Positions 51,040 through 59,216 of a DNA stretch of 64,000 nt are shown piece by piece. Under the pieces are notes generated by a model. It was not told the origin of the DNA. It searched no databases and worked only from the letters and a program-made list of their open reading frames with translations. Within the stretch, counting starts at the first letter, position 1, and each line of letters starts with the position of its first letter. The stretch is from Dyella sp. SG609 (GTDB taxonomy: Bacteria; Pseudomonadota; Gammaproteobacteria; Xanthomonadales; Rhodanobacteraceae). Position numbers and translations under genes: made by a program. The stretch covers positions 124,001-188,000 of the forward strand of contig NZ_JAAZQJ010000005.1 in the NCBI RefSeq assembly GCF_012275375.1, written 5' to 3'.

Positions 51040-52221
51040 ATGTCCCCGCACAGGCTCTTCCTCGCCTTGCTCATGCTGCTGTGCATGCTTCCACTGCATG
51101 CCCTGGCGGCACAGAACGATCTCGTCGTCAGACTCCGCAGCCCGGACTCCCTGAGCGCCAGGGAATCTGGCCGGGTGATCGTCTCGATCACCAACAAGAG
51201 CTCAAGAGTCCTGCTCCTGCCGAGGGTCAAGACACCGCTTTTCAATCCCGACGATCACCTGATGAATAACTTCATGACGGTGCTCGATGCCAACGGCAAG
51301 CAAGCGAAGTTCATCGGGCGCTTTGTCACTCTGGTGTTCGAGGCGAAGCATTATTTCTACGTAGCCATCCAGCCAGGGCAGACGCTAGACAGGGAAATCG
51401 ACCTCGCCCAGGACTATGACTTGCGCGCAGGCGGGGTATTTCGCGTCAGCTACGTGCAGGACTACGGCGAGACGGATCTTTATGAATCCGATGATTACGC
51501 GCCGTACAAATCCGCGAGCAACGAACTCACTATTTTCATCAGCAAGGCACTTATCCGCACGAACGCCAAGACAGGCGCGGAAAGAATCCGGTACACCCCG
51601 CCAAAATGCGACATTGAAGAACTAGCCGCCATTTCCAGGGCCGTATACAACGCCGCTTGGTGGAACTATGAGGCGTGGAACTTACTGGCGGATAACGTCG
51701 ATATCGAGGAGCGCGAAGAAGAGGTCGAAGGCCGCCCTATCACCCTGGTTCGATGGGGAATGAAGGCAACTCCTGACTATGTATTCTGGTTTGGTGAACC
51801 AGACCGGGACGAAGGTTTTGCCGAAGAACTTCTTGGCTATCCCGACCACAATCGAACTGATTTCAAACCACTGGGCGTGGTAAGCGCAGTTTGGGATGCG
51901 CTCTTTTCCACACCTTTTCATTGCGGCTGCGACCCAGCCAAGTACGACGATCGCCAGACCTTAGCTTGGGCAAATCAGTCGGAAGGCGCGATCAATTACT
52001 GCAAAGCCTTTTTCAGCGCGCCGCCTGACCGCCCCTCTGGTCAGTCCATCACCGTGCTGCATGAAATCAGCCACCTTCTTTCCGATCCAAACCTGGTGAC
52101 ATCGGACTACGCCTATGGCCGCAAGCAGGCACATGCGCTCTCGCTATCCAACAGGACGCAAGCCACCCGCAACGCCGACAACTACAACTTCTATATTGAG
52201 GCGATAAACCACGTCCACTGA
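51040..52221 (+). CDS. Secreted M35-like (aspzincin) metallopeptidase
   Basis: 393 residues, signal peptide (FLALLMLLCMLPLHALAA). The N-terminal ~150 residues form a beta domain like the propeptide/inhibitory part of M35 enzymes (LVVRLRSPDSLSARESGRVI, FRVSYVQDY). The C-terminal half is catalytic: HEISH (341-345), then SDYAYGRKQAHALSLSNRTQ and NADNYNFYIEA, the typical layout for lysine-specific/deuterolysin-type zincins, where an Asp after HExxH is the third ligand. AAGGAG lies 11 bases before the ATG. Its codon use is less GC-extreme than its neighbours, suggesting later acquisition. It is followed by a strong terminator. Confidence 0.85.
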   Translation: MSPHRLFLALLMLLCMLPLHALAAQNDLVVRLRSPDSLSARESGRVIVSITNKSSRVLLLPRVKTPLFNPDDHLMNNFMTVLDANGKQAKFIGRFVTLVFEAKHYFYVAIQPGQTLDREIDLAQDYDLRAGGVFRVSYVQDYGETDLYESDDYAPYKSASNELTIFISKALIRTNAKTGAERIRYTPPKCDIEELAAISRAVYNAAWWNYEAWNLLADNVDIEEREEEVEGRPITLVRWGMKATPDYVFWFGEPDRDEGFAEELLGYPDHNRTDFKPLGVVSAVWDALFSTPFHCGCDPAKYDDRQTLAWANQSEGAINYCKAFFSAPPDRPSGQSITVLHEISHLLSDPNLVTSDYAYGRKQAHALSLSNRTQATRNADNYNFYIEAINHVH

Positions 52222-52231
52222 TCGCCCATAA

Positions 52232-52263
52232 AAAAACCTCCCCGCTCGCACGGGGAGGTTTTT
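52232..52263. terminator. Bidirectional rho-independent terminator
   Basis: AAAAACCTCCCCG, loop of 5-6 bases, CGGGGAGGTTTTT. Between the convergent metallopeptidase and FadL-type genes. Confidence 0.93.
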
Positions 52264-52285
52264 ATCGTTCCGCTTGCCGCAATAC

Positions 52286-53725
52286 TTAGAACTTGTACTG
52301 CGCCGACAAGCTCAGCAGGTTGCCGTAGTCGTCGGAGCTGCCGGTCAGCACGTCGTTGGTCGCGCTGATGGCGCCGTTCATGTGCGCTTCGTTGACGAAG
52401 ATGTGCGTGTAGCCGGCATTGATCTCGAAGTGCTCGCTGGCCTTGTAGCCCACGCCGAACGAGAGGAACTTGCGGGTCGAGTCCGGCACGCGCGGGCTGC
52501 GGGTGGCGGCGTAGGTCGGGGTGGTGTCCACCGAGACGCCGGCGCGCAGGGTCAGCTTGTCGTTGACGTAGTAGTCGCCACCGACGGCGGCGTACCAGGT
52601 GTTGCGCCAGCTGTAGTTTTCCACGCTCGGCGGCTGCGCCGGGTTGCCGTAGTTGACGCGCAGCTGCTTGAACACGTCCCACTTGGTCCAGGCCAGGTCG
52701 AAGCCGATGCCGAACTTCTCGTCCTGGTGCCACACGCTGGCGGTGGCGGTGGCCGGGGTGGTGAAGTCGGCGGTGCCGGTGGTGTGGGTGAACGGCACGC
52801 CGCCGGCGCCGGCCAGCAGCGCGGCCACGGTCGGGTTGGCCAGCAGGGCCTGCACGTTGGTCGGGACGGTGAAGTTGCCCGTGCCTTCCAGCTTGTGGTC
52901 GATCTTGGCGCGGTAGTTGAAGGCGATGCGGTCGTTCGGGGTCAGCTTCCAGTAGCCGCCCAGCTGCCAGCCGTAGCCCCAGTCGTCGCCCTTGATGCGG
53001 GCCAGGCCGTCGCTGCCCGGGGGCACCACCAGGCCGACCTGCTGGCCCAGCGCCGCCGCCTGCGCCGGCGAGATGGCGCCGGCCTGCGCGGCCTGCTGCA
53101 CCAGGCCCAGGCCCACGCTATTGAAGTTGATCGCGCTGGTCAGCTCGGCGCTGGTGCGCTGGGCGATGAAGCTGGCGCCCACGGCGAAGTTGTCGGTCAC
53201 GTCGAACGAGGCGGACAGCGTGCCGTCCAGCGACTCGAACTTCGACTTGATGCCGTTGTAGCGGCCGACCCAGTTGCGGTCGTATTCGGTGAGGAAGCCG
53301 AACGGCACCGAGAAGCCGGCGCCGATGTGCACGCGGTCGCTCACCTGGGTGGCGAAGAACAGTGCGGGCACCGGCATGGTGGTGCCGGCGTCGCCGCCGT
53401 TGCCGCCGCTGATCGGGCGGCCCAGGGCGTCGTGGGCGCTGCCGCTGAACTTGGTGCCGAAGTTGATCGCGGTGACGTCGGCCTGGAAGTAGGTGCCCTT
53501 CAGGTCGGTCATCGCGGCAGGATTGTTGACCACTACGGAGACGTCGCCGCCGGCCGTCGCCGAACCGGCGTAGGCGCGGCCCATCGACTTGGCGCTGTTT
53601 TCCTTGAGCTGGAAGGCGCTGGCTTCGGCGCGCTGCGGCGCGACCAGGGCGCCGGCCACGGCCAGGCTCAGGGCGGCGAAGGCGAGCGGGCGGGCCGCGC
53701 GCTTGAAGAAGAGAGAATTCGGCAT
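52286..53725 (-). CDS. fadL: OmpP1/FadL-family outer membrane transporter
   Basis: 479 residues, 14-strand barrel with N-terminal plug. Signal peptide ending QRAEASA, then the family start AFQLKENSAKSMGRAYAG and SVVVNNPAAMTDLKG (NPA motif of the hatch). Ends in LSAQYKF with the terminal Phe used by the BAM system. Imports long-chain fatty acids or other hydrophobic compounds by diffusion. GCAGGAG precedes the ATG. Monocistronic. Confidence 0.93.
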   Translation of the reverse strand: MPNSLFFKRAARPLAFAALSLAVAGALVAPQRAEASAFQLKENSAKSMGRAYAGSATAGGDVSVVVNNPAAMTDLKGTYFQADVTAINFGTKFSGSAHDALGRPISGGNGGDAGTTMPVPALFFATQVSDRVHIGAGFSVPFGFLTEYDRNWVGRYNGIKSKFESLDGTLSASFDVTDNFAVGASFIAQRTSAELTSAINFNSVGLGLVQQAAQAGAISPAQAAALGQQVGLVVPPGSDGLARIKGDDWGYGWQLGGYWKLTPNDRIAFNYRAKIDHKLEGTGNFTVPTNVQALLANPTVAALLAGAGGVPFTHTTGTADFTTPATATASVWHQDEKFGIGFDLAWTKWDVFKQLRVNYGNPAQPPSVENYSWRNTWYAAVGGDYYVNDKLTLRAGVSVDTTPTYAATRSPRVPDSTRKFLSFGVGYKASEHFEINAGYTHIFVNEAHMNGAISATNDVLTGSSDDYGNLLSLSAQYKF

Positions 53726-54038
53726 CGGAAGCTCCTGCTTATCGTTAGTCCGGATCGGGGCACACAGTAAGGGGCTGACCGGTAAGAAAATTCATACGCG
53801 CGTTTGACATCCCCGGGCGGCACTGTGCCGTCTTAACGAAAGCCTTGCAAGTGCGGTCGCAGCAATGAAAGGTTCAGCCAAGCCGAGGGGCTGTTCCGGT
53901 GTCGATCACGGCTGTTCGGCCACGTATTGCGGGAGATCGTCGCCGCGCGCGTTGACCATCGCGGCCCAGGCGCGGACCATGGCGGATTGTCATCACCGGC
54001 CCGTCGCCTCGACGCGCCGCCGCTTTCGGGGCACTCCT
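53726..54038. other. Intergenic region between the divergent fadL-type and ycgL genes
   Basis: 313 bases without a gene. A TTGACA at 53804-53809 (plus) has no matching -10 at 17 bases; the minus-strand TATGAAT around 53793 could be a -10 of the FadL-type gene. No repeat element of the families described here. Confidence 0.4.
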
Positions 54039-54329
54039 ATGCACTGTTTCGTTTACGCCAGCCTGCGCAAGGCCGATACCTATGTCTGGCTCGCGCGCCA
54101 GGGCGACTTCAGCGTGCTGCCGGCTTCGCTCACCCAGATGCTCGGCGAACTGCGCTTCGTGCTCGAAGTCGAACTCGATGCCCAGCGCAAGCTGCCCAAG
54201 GAAGATGCCGCCGCGGTGCTGGCGAACCTGCAGGCCCAGGGCTGGCATCTGCAGCTGCCGCCGGCCAACAGCATCGCGGCACCGCAGCCGGTGCTGAAGG
54301 AAACGCCGCTGGACGAACACGGCGAGTGA
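54039..54329 (+). CDS. ycgL: YcgL-domain protein
   Basis: 96 residues: MHCFVYASLRKADTYVWLA, then LGELRFVLEVELDAQRKLP and LQAQGWHLQLPP are diagnostic of the YcgL family (compact alpha/beta, cytoplasmic). No established biochemical role. Frames upstream of the ATG at 54039 are open but Arg-rich and unsupported. Confidence 0.9.
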   Translation: MHCFVYASLRKADTYVWLARQGDFSVLPASLTQMLGELRFVLEVELDAQRKLPKEDAAAVLANLQAQGWHLQLPPANSIAAPQPVLKETPLDEHGE

Positions 54330-54398
54330 GTGCGCACGCCTTGGGCGTTAACGCCTGATTACCTTCTCTCATTCAGACGATTCCTATACTCCGCGCCC

Positions 54399-57300
54399 AT
54401 GTCCTATTCCAAAACGCGCCGCCCGCCGCCTTTCCTGCAGGGTCTGCTCTGGTTCGTGCCCGGCCTGCTCGCGGTCGCCGTCGCGGCGCTGAGCGCCAGC
54501 CCGCTCTCGCTGATCCCCCTGCTGCTCGCCAACGCGCTGACCATGGCCGCGGTCTGCCATGCGATCGGTTTCGATCCGGAGCCGCGGTTCCTGCGCACGG
54601 TGCTGCGCCGCGGCGCGGCGCATCTGGTGATGTTCACCGGCTATGTGGTGCTGGTGTTCCTGCTGGTGGCGTGGCCGATGCTGCGGCTGAACCAGGCGCA
54701 CAGCCTGAGCGCGGCCCTGCTGCTGGCCGGCGCGCTGGTGGTGGCGCTGGCGGCGCTGTGGCGGATGTGGCCGGCGTTCGGCCTGGTCTACGTGTGGGAC
54801 GACGCGTACCCACCGCAGAGTGACGGCTCGTGGATCTTCACCGCCACCGCGCGCAGCATCGCGTTCGGCCGGCACCTGTCGCGCGAAGAGCGCTTCTTCA
54901 CTCATTACTTGCCGGCCGCGATCGCGCTGCTGGCGCTGGCCTTCGCGGCGATCGCGCTGGCCGGCCTGTACGGCGTGCTGCCGCCGGAGCTGCGCATCGC
55001 GGCGCTGGCCATCTACGGCGTGGTGCTGCTGCCGCTGGGTTGCCTGGTCATCGCCAACCGCACCTTGCGCGCGCTGCTGTGCGAAGGCCGCCGCCCGGCG
55101 CGCGCGTCCGCACCCGCCCGCAGCGAACCGGCCCAAGCTCCGACGCCGAAGCCCGCGCCGGTGCTCAACGAACAGGAACGTACCGCCGGCACGCCCGAAC
55201 AGGCGCAGGCGCTGCTGGCCGCCACGCGCGACGGCGATATCGAACGCGCGCTGGCGCTGATCGAAGCCGGCGCCGATCCGAACACCGCGCCGCCCACCGG
55301 CGACCGCGACCAGCGCCCCGTGCTGATGCTCGCCGCGCTGCTGCCCGATACGCGCCTGCTGCGCGCGCTCATCGCCAAGGGCGCCGACGTCAACCGCGCC
55401 AGCGGCGGCCTCACGCCCTTGCTGGCCGCCACGCGCGACAGCTGGCACGGCCGTCCCGATGCGGTGATGACCCTGCTGGCCAACGGCGCCAGCCCGCTGG
55501 CTACCGATGCGGAAGGCAACACCGCGCTGCACGGCGCCGTGCACAGCGGCGAGCCCATCGTGGCCGCCATGCTGCTGGATGCCGGCGCGCCGGTGAACGC
55601 GCTCAACCGCGCCCGCGTCAGCGCACTGGCCACCGCCTGCCGCGCGGCGAACTGGCCGCTGGTGAAGTTCCTGCTGGAGCACGGCGCCAAGCCCACGCCG
55701 CCGGATGGCGAGCCGGCGCTGGTGGCGGCGTCCGGCATTGCCGAGGACGACGCCGAGGGCGTGCGCCTGCTGCTCAAGCATCGCGCCGCGGTGAACGCGG
55801 TGGATTCGCGCCATCGCAGCGCGCTGATGGAAGCGGCCGGCGAAGGCCATGAACAGATCTGCCGCGCGCTGCGCAGCGCCGGCGCCGACGTCACCCTGGC
55901 CGACCGCCACGGCCGCACCGCCCTGATGGAAGCGGCGCGCGCCGGCAAGGTCGGCATCGTGCAGCTGCTGGCCGAGGCGCAGCCGGATGCGCGCGTGCGC
56001 GACGTGCACGGCCGCGACGCGCTCACCCTCGCCTGCCAGTCGCCGCAGGCGCATGCCGAAACCGTGCGCGCCCTGCTCGCACTCGGCGCCGAGGCGAAGA
56101 CGCCGGGCGCCGACGGCCGCAGCGCGCTGGACCACGCCGCCGCCGCCGGCCGCTGGGACCTGGTCGCCCTGCTCGACCCCGACACCCCGCTGCCCACCAA
56201 CCTGCGCTTCGACGAAGCGCTGGCCGAAGGCGCGGACACGCCGGCGCATCTGCTCGACGCGCTGCGCTTCGGCCACTGGGCCATCGTGTCCACCTTCACC
56301 CAGCGCGTGAAGGAATGGCCGGCCGCGCAGCTCGCCCAGCTTTATCTGGATCTGGCCGGTCCCGGCCTGGGCTCGGCCCGCCGCTGGCTGCTGGAACATG
56401 CGCTGGCGCCGGAAGCGCGCCTGCAGCCGCAGCTGGTGGACGATGCCGAAGTGGCCGAGGGCATCGAAGCCGCGCTGCCGCCGCTGGGCCGCCGCCTGTT
56501 CGACGCACTGCTGCCGCAGCTGCCGGCCGCGGCGGAAGCCATCGAAGACCTGCTCGCCGCTGGCGCCAGTCCGGCCGGAGCCGGCCTGCTCGCGCAGGCG
56601 CTGCAGCGGCTGGACGACAGCGCCGCGGCTTCCGCGTTCGCGCTGGGCCTGCTCGAGCGCGGCGCCGATCCGTTCGGCGTCGATGCGCGCGAGCGCACGC
56701 CGGTGCACCTGGCCGCCGCGCAAGGCCAGCTGCCGGTGCTGCAGGCGCTGCTGGCGCGCGGCAGTGATCCGAATACGCGCGACACGCAGGGCCGCACGCC
56801 GCTGTTCGCCGCGCTGGAACATGGCGAGAAGGCGCTGCCGCTGGTGCGCGTGCTGGTCGCCCACGGCGCCGACGCCGAAGCCACCGACGCCAACGGCGAG
56901 ACGCCGCTGGGCCTGGCTTTCGATCATCCCGAGATCGAACGCTGGCTGGACTGGGGCGACTGGGCGCGTCCACGCCGCCCGCTGCGCGCCGACGACCTGC
57001 CGGCCGCCGCCGCGGCCGGTGCGCTGGCCGCGGTGGAACGCTTGCTCGATCTCGGCTTCCCGGTGAACACGCAGGACCGCCAGGGCGCCACCGCCCTGCT
57101 GCACGCCTGCGGCATGGGCCATCGCGACGTCGCCGCGCGCCTGCTCGATGCCGGCGCCGACAGCTCGCTGGCCGCCGCCAATGGCATGACCCCGCTCGCG
57201 GCGGCCGTCGCCGCGCGGCGCGATGCGCTGGTGGGCTTGCTGCTGGAACACGACGCGAAGGTGGACGCACGCCTGCCGGGCGAGGCCACCGCGCTGATGG

Positions 57301-57863
57301 TGGCCGCGGCGATGGGTTATCCGGAAATCGCCGAGCAGCTGCTCGACGGCGGCGCCGACATCAACGCGGTCGACGCACGCGGCCACGGCGCCCTCCACGC
57401 CGCCGCGCAGTTCGGCTTCGAACACAACGACAGCCTGCGCGCGCGCCGGCTGTTCGATGCGCTGCTCAAGCGCAACGCGGACGTCAACCTGGCCGACAAG
57501 GAAGGCATGGCGCCGCTGCAATTGCTGCTGGGCGCGCACCTGCGCCCGGGCAGCCCCTGCGATGCCACGCATATCGGTGCGCTGGTGCCGGTGCTGCTGG
57601 ATGCCGGCGCGCGCATCGAGCACGCCGACCAGCGCGGCGTCACCGCGTTGCATGCATGCGCGATGCATGCGCTGCTGCCGCCGGCGCGCGTGCTGCTGGC
57701 GCGCGGCGCGGACCGCAGCGCGGCGGATGCATTCGGCCGCACCGCGGCCGACGTGGCGCGTGCATTGGGCCTGGTCGATATCGCGCACGAACTGGCCGCG
57801 CGCGCCGGCGCCATGCCGAGCGTGCGCCAGACCCTGCGCCAGCCGGCTCAGCCGGCCGAGTAA
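54399..57863 (+). CDS. Large membrane-anchored ankyrin-repeat protein
   Basis: 1154 residues. The first ~225 hold about six membrane helices (LLAVAVAALSASPLSLIPLL, VVLVFLLVAWPML, IALLALAFAAIALAGL, GVVLLPLGCLVIAN); a Pro/Ala linker follows, then about 880 residues of ankyrin repeats ([60 protein letters not shown]), with a gap near 620-720 that does not fit the repeat. The ankyrin part is probably cytoplasmic, a protein-binding platform at the inner membrane. A TATACT box ends 8 bases before the ATG, so the mRNA may be nearly leaderless. The 3' end overlaps the convergent glycosyltransferase gene by 16 bases. Confidence 0.88.
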   Translation: MSYSKTRRPPPFLQGLLWFVPGLLAVAVAALSASPLSLIPLLLANALTMAAVCHAIGFDPEPRFLRTVLRRGAAHLVMFTGYVVLVFLLVAWPMLRLNQAHSLSAALLLAGALVVALAALWRMWPAFGLVYVWDDAYPPQSDGSWIFTATARSIAFGRHLSREERFFTHYLPAAIALLALAFAAIALAGLYGVLPPELRIAALAIYGVVLLPLGCLVIANRTLRALLCEGRRPARASAPARSEPAQAPTPKPAPVLNEQERTAGTPEQAQALLAATRDGDIERALALIEAGADPNTAPPTGDRDQRPVLMLAALLPDTRLLRALIAKGADVNRASGGLTPLLAATRDSWHGRPDAVMTLLANGASPLATDAEGNTALHGAVHSGEPIVAAMLLDAGAPVNALNRARVSALATACRAANWPLVKFLLEHGAKPTPPDGEPALVAASGIAEDDAEGVRLLLKHRAAVNAVDSRHRSALMEAAGEGHEQICRALRSAGADVTLADRHGRTALMEAARAGKVGIVQLLAEAQPDARVRDVHGRDALTLACQSPQAHAETVRALLALGAEAKTPGADGRSALDHAAAAGRWDLVALLDPDTPLPTNLRFDEALAEGADTPAHLLDALRFGHWAIVSTFTQRVKEWPAAQLAQLYLDLAGPGLGSARRWLLEHALAPEARLQPQLVDDAEVAEGIEAALPPLGRRLFDALLPQLPAAAEAIEDLLAAGASPAGAGLLAQALQRLDDSAAASAFALGLLERGADPFGVDARERTPVHLAAAQGQLPVLQALLARGSDPNTRDTQGRTPLFAALEHGEKALPLVRVLVAHGADAEATDANGETPLGLAFDHPEIERWLDWGDWARPRRPLRADDLPAAAAAGALAAVERLLDLGFPVNTQDRQGATALLHACGMGHRDVAARLLDAGADSSLAAANGMTPLAAAVAARRDALVGLLLEHDAKVDARLPGEATALMVAAAMGYPEIAEQLLDGGADINAVDARGHGALHAAAQFGFEHNDSLRARRLFDALLKRNADVNLADKEGMAPLQLLLGAHLRPGSPCDATHIGALVPVLLDAGARIEHADQRGVTALHACAMHALLPPARVLLARGADRSAADAFGRTAADVARALGLVDIAHELAARAGAMPSVRQTLRQPAQPAE

Positions 57864-58969
57864 GCGGCCCGCGCCGGCACCCGTCGCGCCGCCGCGACGG
57901 GTAATGCCGGCTCTGCGCGCACAGGCAAGCGCCACCACGCCTGCGCTGCTTCCTCCACGCCGATCGCGTCCACCCGCGGCGTATGCGGCAGGCCGCCCAG
58001 CACGGTGACGGCGCTGCCGCCGGCGCTGCGCGGCGCCCACATCGACGGCCAGCGATGGCCGAACAGCACCACCAGCGGACAGCCGACCGCCGCAGCCAGA
58101 TGCGCCGGCCCCGTATCCACCGACACCATGCTGTGCGCGCGCTCCATCAAGCCGCGCAGCAGGCCCAGCGGCAGGCCGCCGGCCGGCGCGATCAGGCGCG
58201 GCAGCCCCGCCTCGGCGCGGATCGCGGCGAGATAGCCCGCTTCGGCGGCGCAGCCGCACAGCAGCACGTGCGCATCGGGTTGCCACTGCAGGATGGCGCG
58301 CGCCAGCTGCGCCCAGCGCGCCACCGGCCAGGACTTGTCGTCGTCCGCCGCGTCGCGCATGCCGTTCCAGCGCATGGTGCGTTTGTTCGCCGGCTGCAGC
58401 AGCACCAGCGGCTGCGTCGGCTCCACGCCGTGCGCGCTCAGCCACACGCTGGCATCGGCACGTTCGTCCGGCGTGGCGCGCAAGGACGGCGCGTGGAGGT
58501 GGCGCGACGGATCGAGCGCGGGCGTGCCGGCGAATGCCTCCGGCGTCAGGTCGCCGAAGCGCAGCAGCCAGTCGATCCAGTGCTCGCCCTCGCGCAGCGG
58601 AATGTCTTCGATGAATACGCACCGCTCTGCGGGAATGCCCGCCAGCGCCAGCATCGGCCGTACCTTGGTGCGCGTGCGCACGTCGGGCTCGCAGATATAG
58701 AACGGTGCCTCGCGCATTCCGCGCAGCGCCAGCGCCACGGCAAGCCGGCGCGGATTGGTCCACAGCCAGCCATGCTGGCTGGCGAACCAGTGCACCGCGG
58801 CGACGTCTTCGCTGCTGCCGTACAGCGTGCGCGAGCACTCGCCCAGCGAGACGAGGCGGCATGGCGCGCCGTAACGCAGATGCAATTTGCGCAGCAGCGG
58901 CGCGAGCAGGACGGTATCGCCCAGGCGGCCGAAGCGGATCACTACCGGTGAAGCGGCGGGCAAAGCCAT
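57848..58969 (-). CDS. Glycosyltransferase family 9 (heptosyltransferase-like)
   Basis: 373 residues. GT-B fold enzyme: N-terminal VVIRFGRLGDTVLLAPLL and C-terminal VSVDTGPAHLAAAVGCPLVVLFG are the acceptor- and donor-side signatures of LPS heptosyltransferases (family 9). It transfers a sugar, probably a heptose or hexose, to LPS core or another surface glycan on the cytoplasmic face. ATG at 58969 chosen; an in-frame extension upstream is Arg-rich. The last 16 bases are shared with the opposite-strand ankyrin gene. No other LPS genes adjoin. Confidence 0.88.
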   Translation of the reverse strand: MALPAASPVVIRFGRLGDTVLLAPLLRKLHLRYGAPCRLVSLGECSRTLYGSSEDVAAVHWFASQHGWLWTNPRRLAVALALRGMREAPFYICEPDVRTRTKVRPMLALAGIPAERCVFIEDIPLREGEHWIDWLLRFGDLTPEAFAGTPALDPSRHLHAPSLRATPDERADASVWLSAHGVEPTQPLVLLQPANKRTMRWNGMRDAADDDKSWPVARWAQLARAILQWQPDAHVLLCGCAAEAGYLAAIRAEAGLPRLIAPAGGLPLGLLRGLMERAHSMVSVDTGPAHLAAAVGCPLVVLFGHRWPSMWAPRSAGGSAVTVLGGLPHTPRVDAIGVEEAAQAWWRLPVRAEPALPVAAARRVPARAAYSAG

Positions 58970-59116
58970 GCGGCGGCGGCCTCGGAACACGGCCTGGCGC
59001 GGCCCGCCCCGCGGCGGCACGGCTCCAGGCTCCGCGCATCTTTCCCGATCGGCGTCGAAATGAGTTGCGCCTGCGGGGGCGCAAGTTCAGGCGTTCAGTG
59101 AGGGATGGTGTAACGG

Positions 59117-59202
59117 CGTAGGTTGGGGTGAGTAACCCCAACGTGGCGAGGCGTATCAAGGTGCCGGCGTTGGGGTTCGCCTGCGGCTCACCCCAACCTA
59201 CG
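59117..59202. repeat. Palindromic repeat, family R1 (asymmetric)
   Basis: The left arm CGTAGGTTGGGGTGAG lacks about 11 bases present in the right arm (GTTGGGGTTCGCCTGCGGCT ... CCTACG). It ends 14 bases before the antiporter stop codon. Confidence 0.85.
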
Positions 59203-59216
59203 CCATCCGTGCCGGG

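Noticed and set aside
53804-53809. TTGACA taken as a -35 box
   Set aside because: No matching -10 at 16-18 bases on the plus strand, and the ycgL start is over 200 bases away.
54384-59159. 1591-codon minus-strand frame across the ankyrin and glycosyltransferase region
   Set aside because: It has no motifs, spans a real minus-strand gene in another frame and has Arg/Gln/Ala-rich composition expected of antisense to GC-rich repeats.
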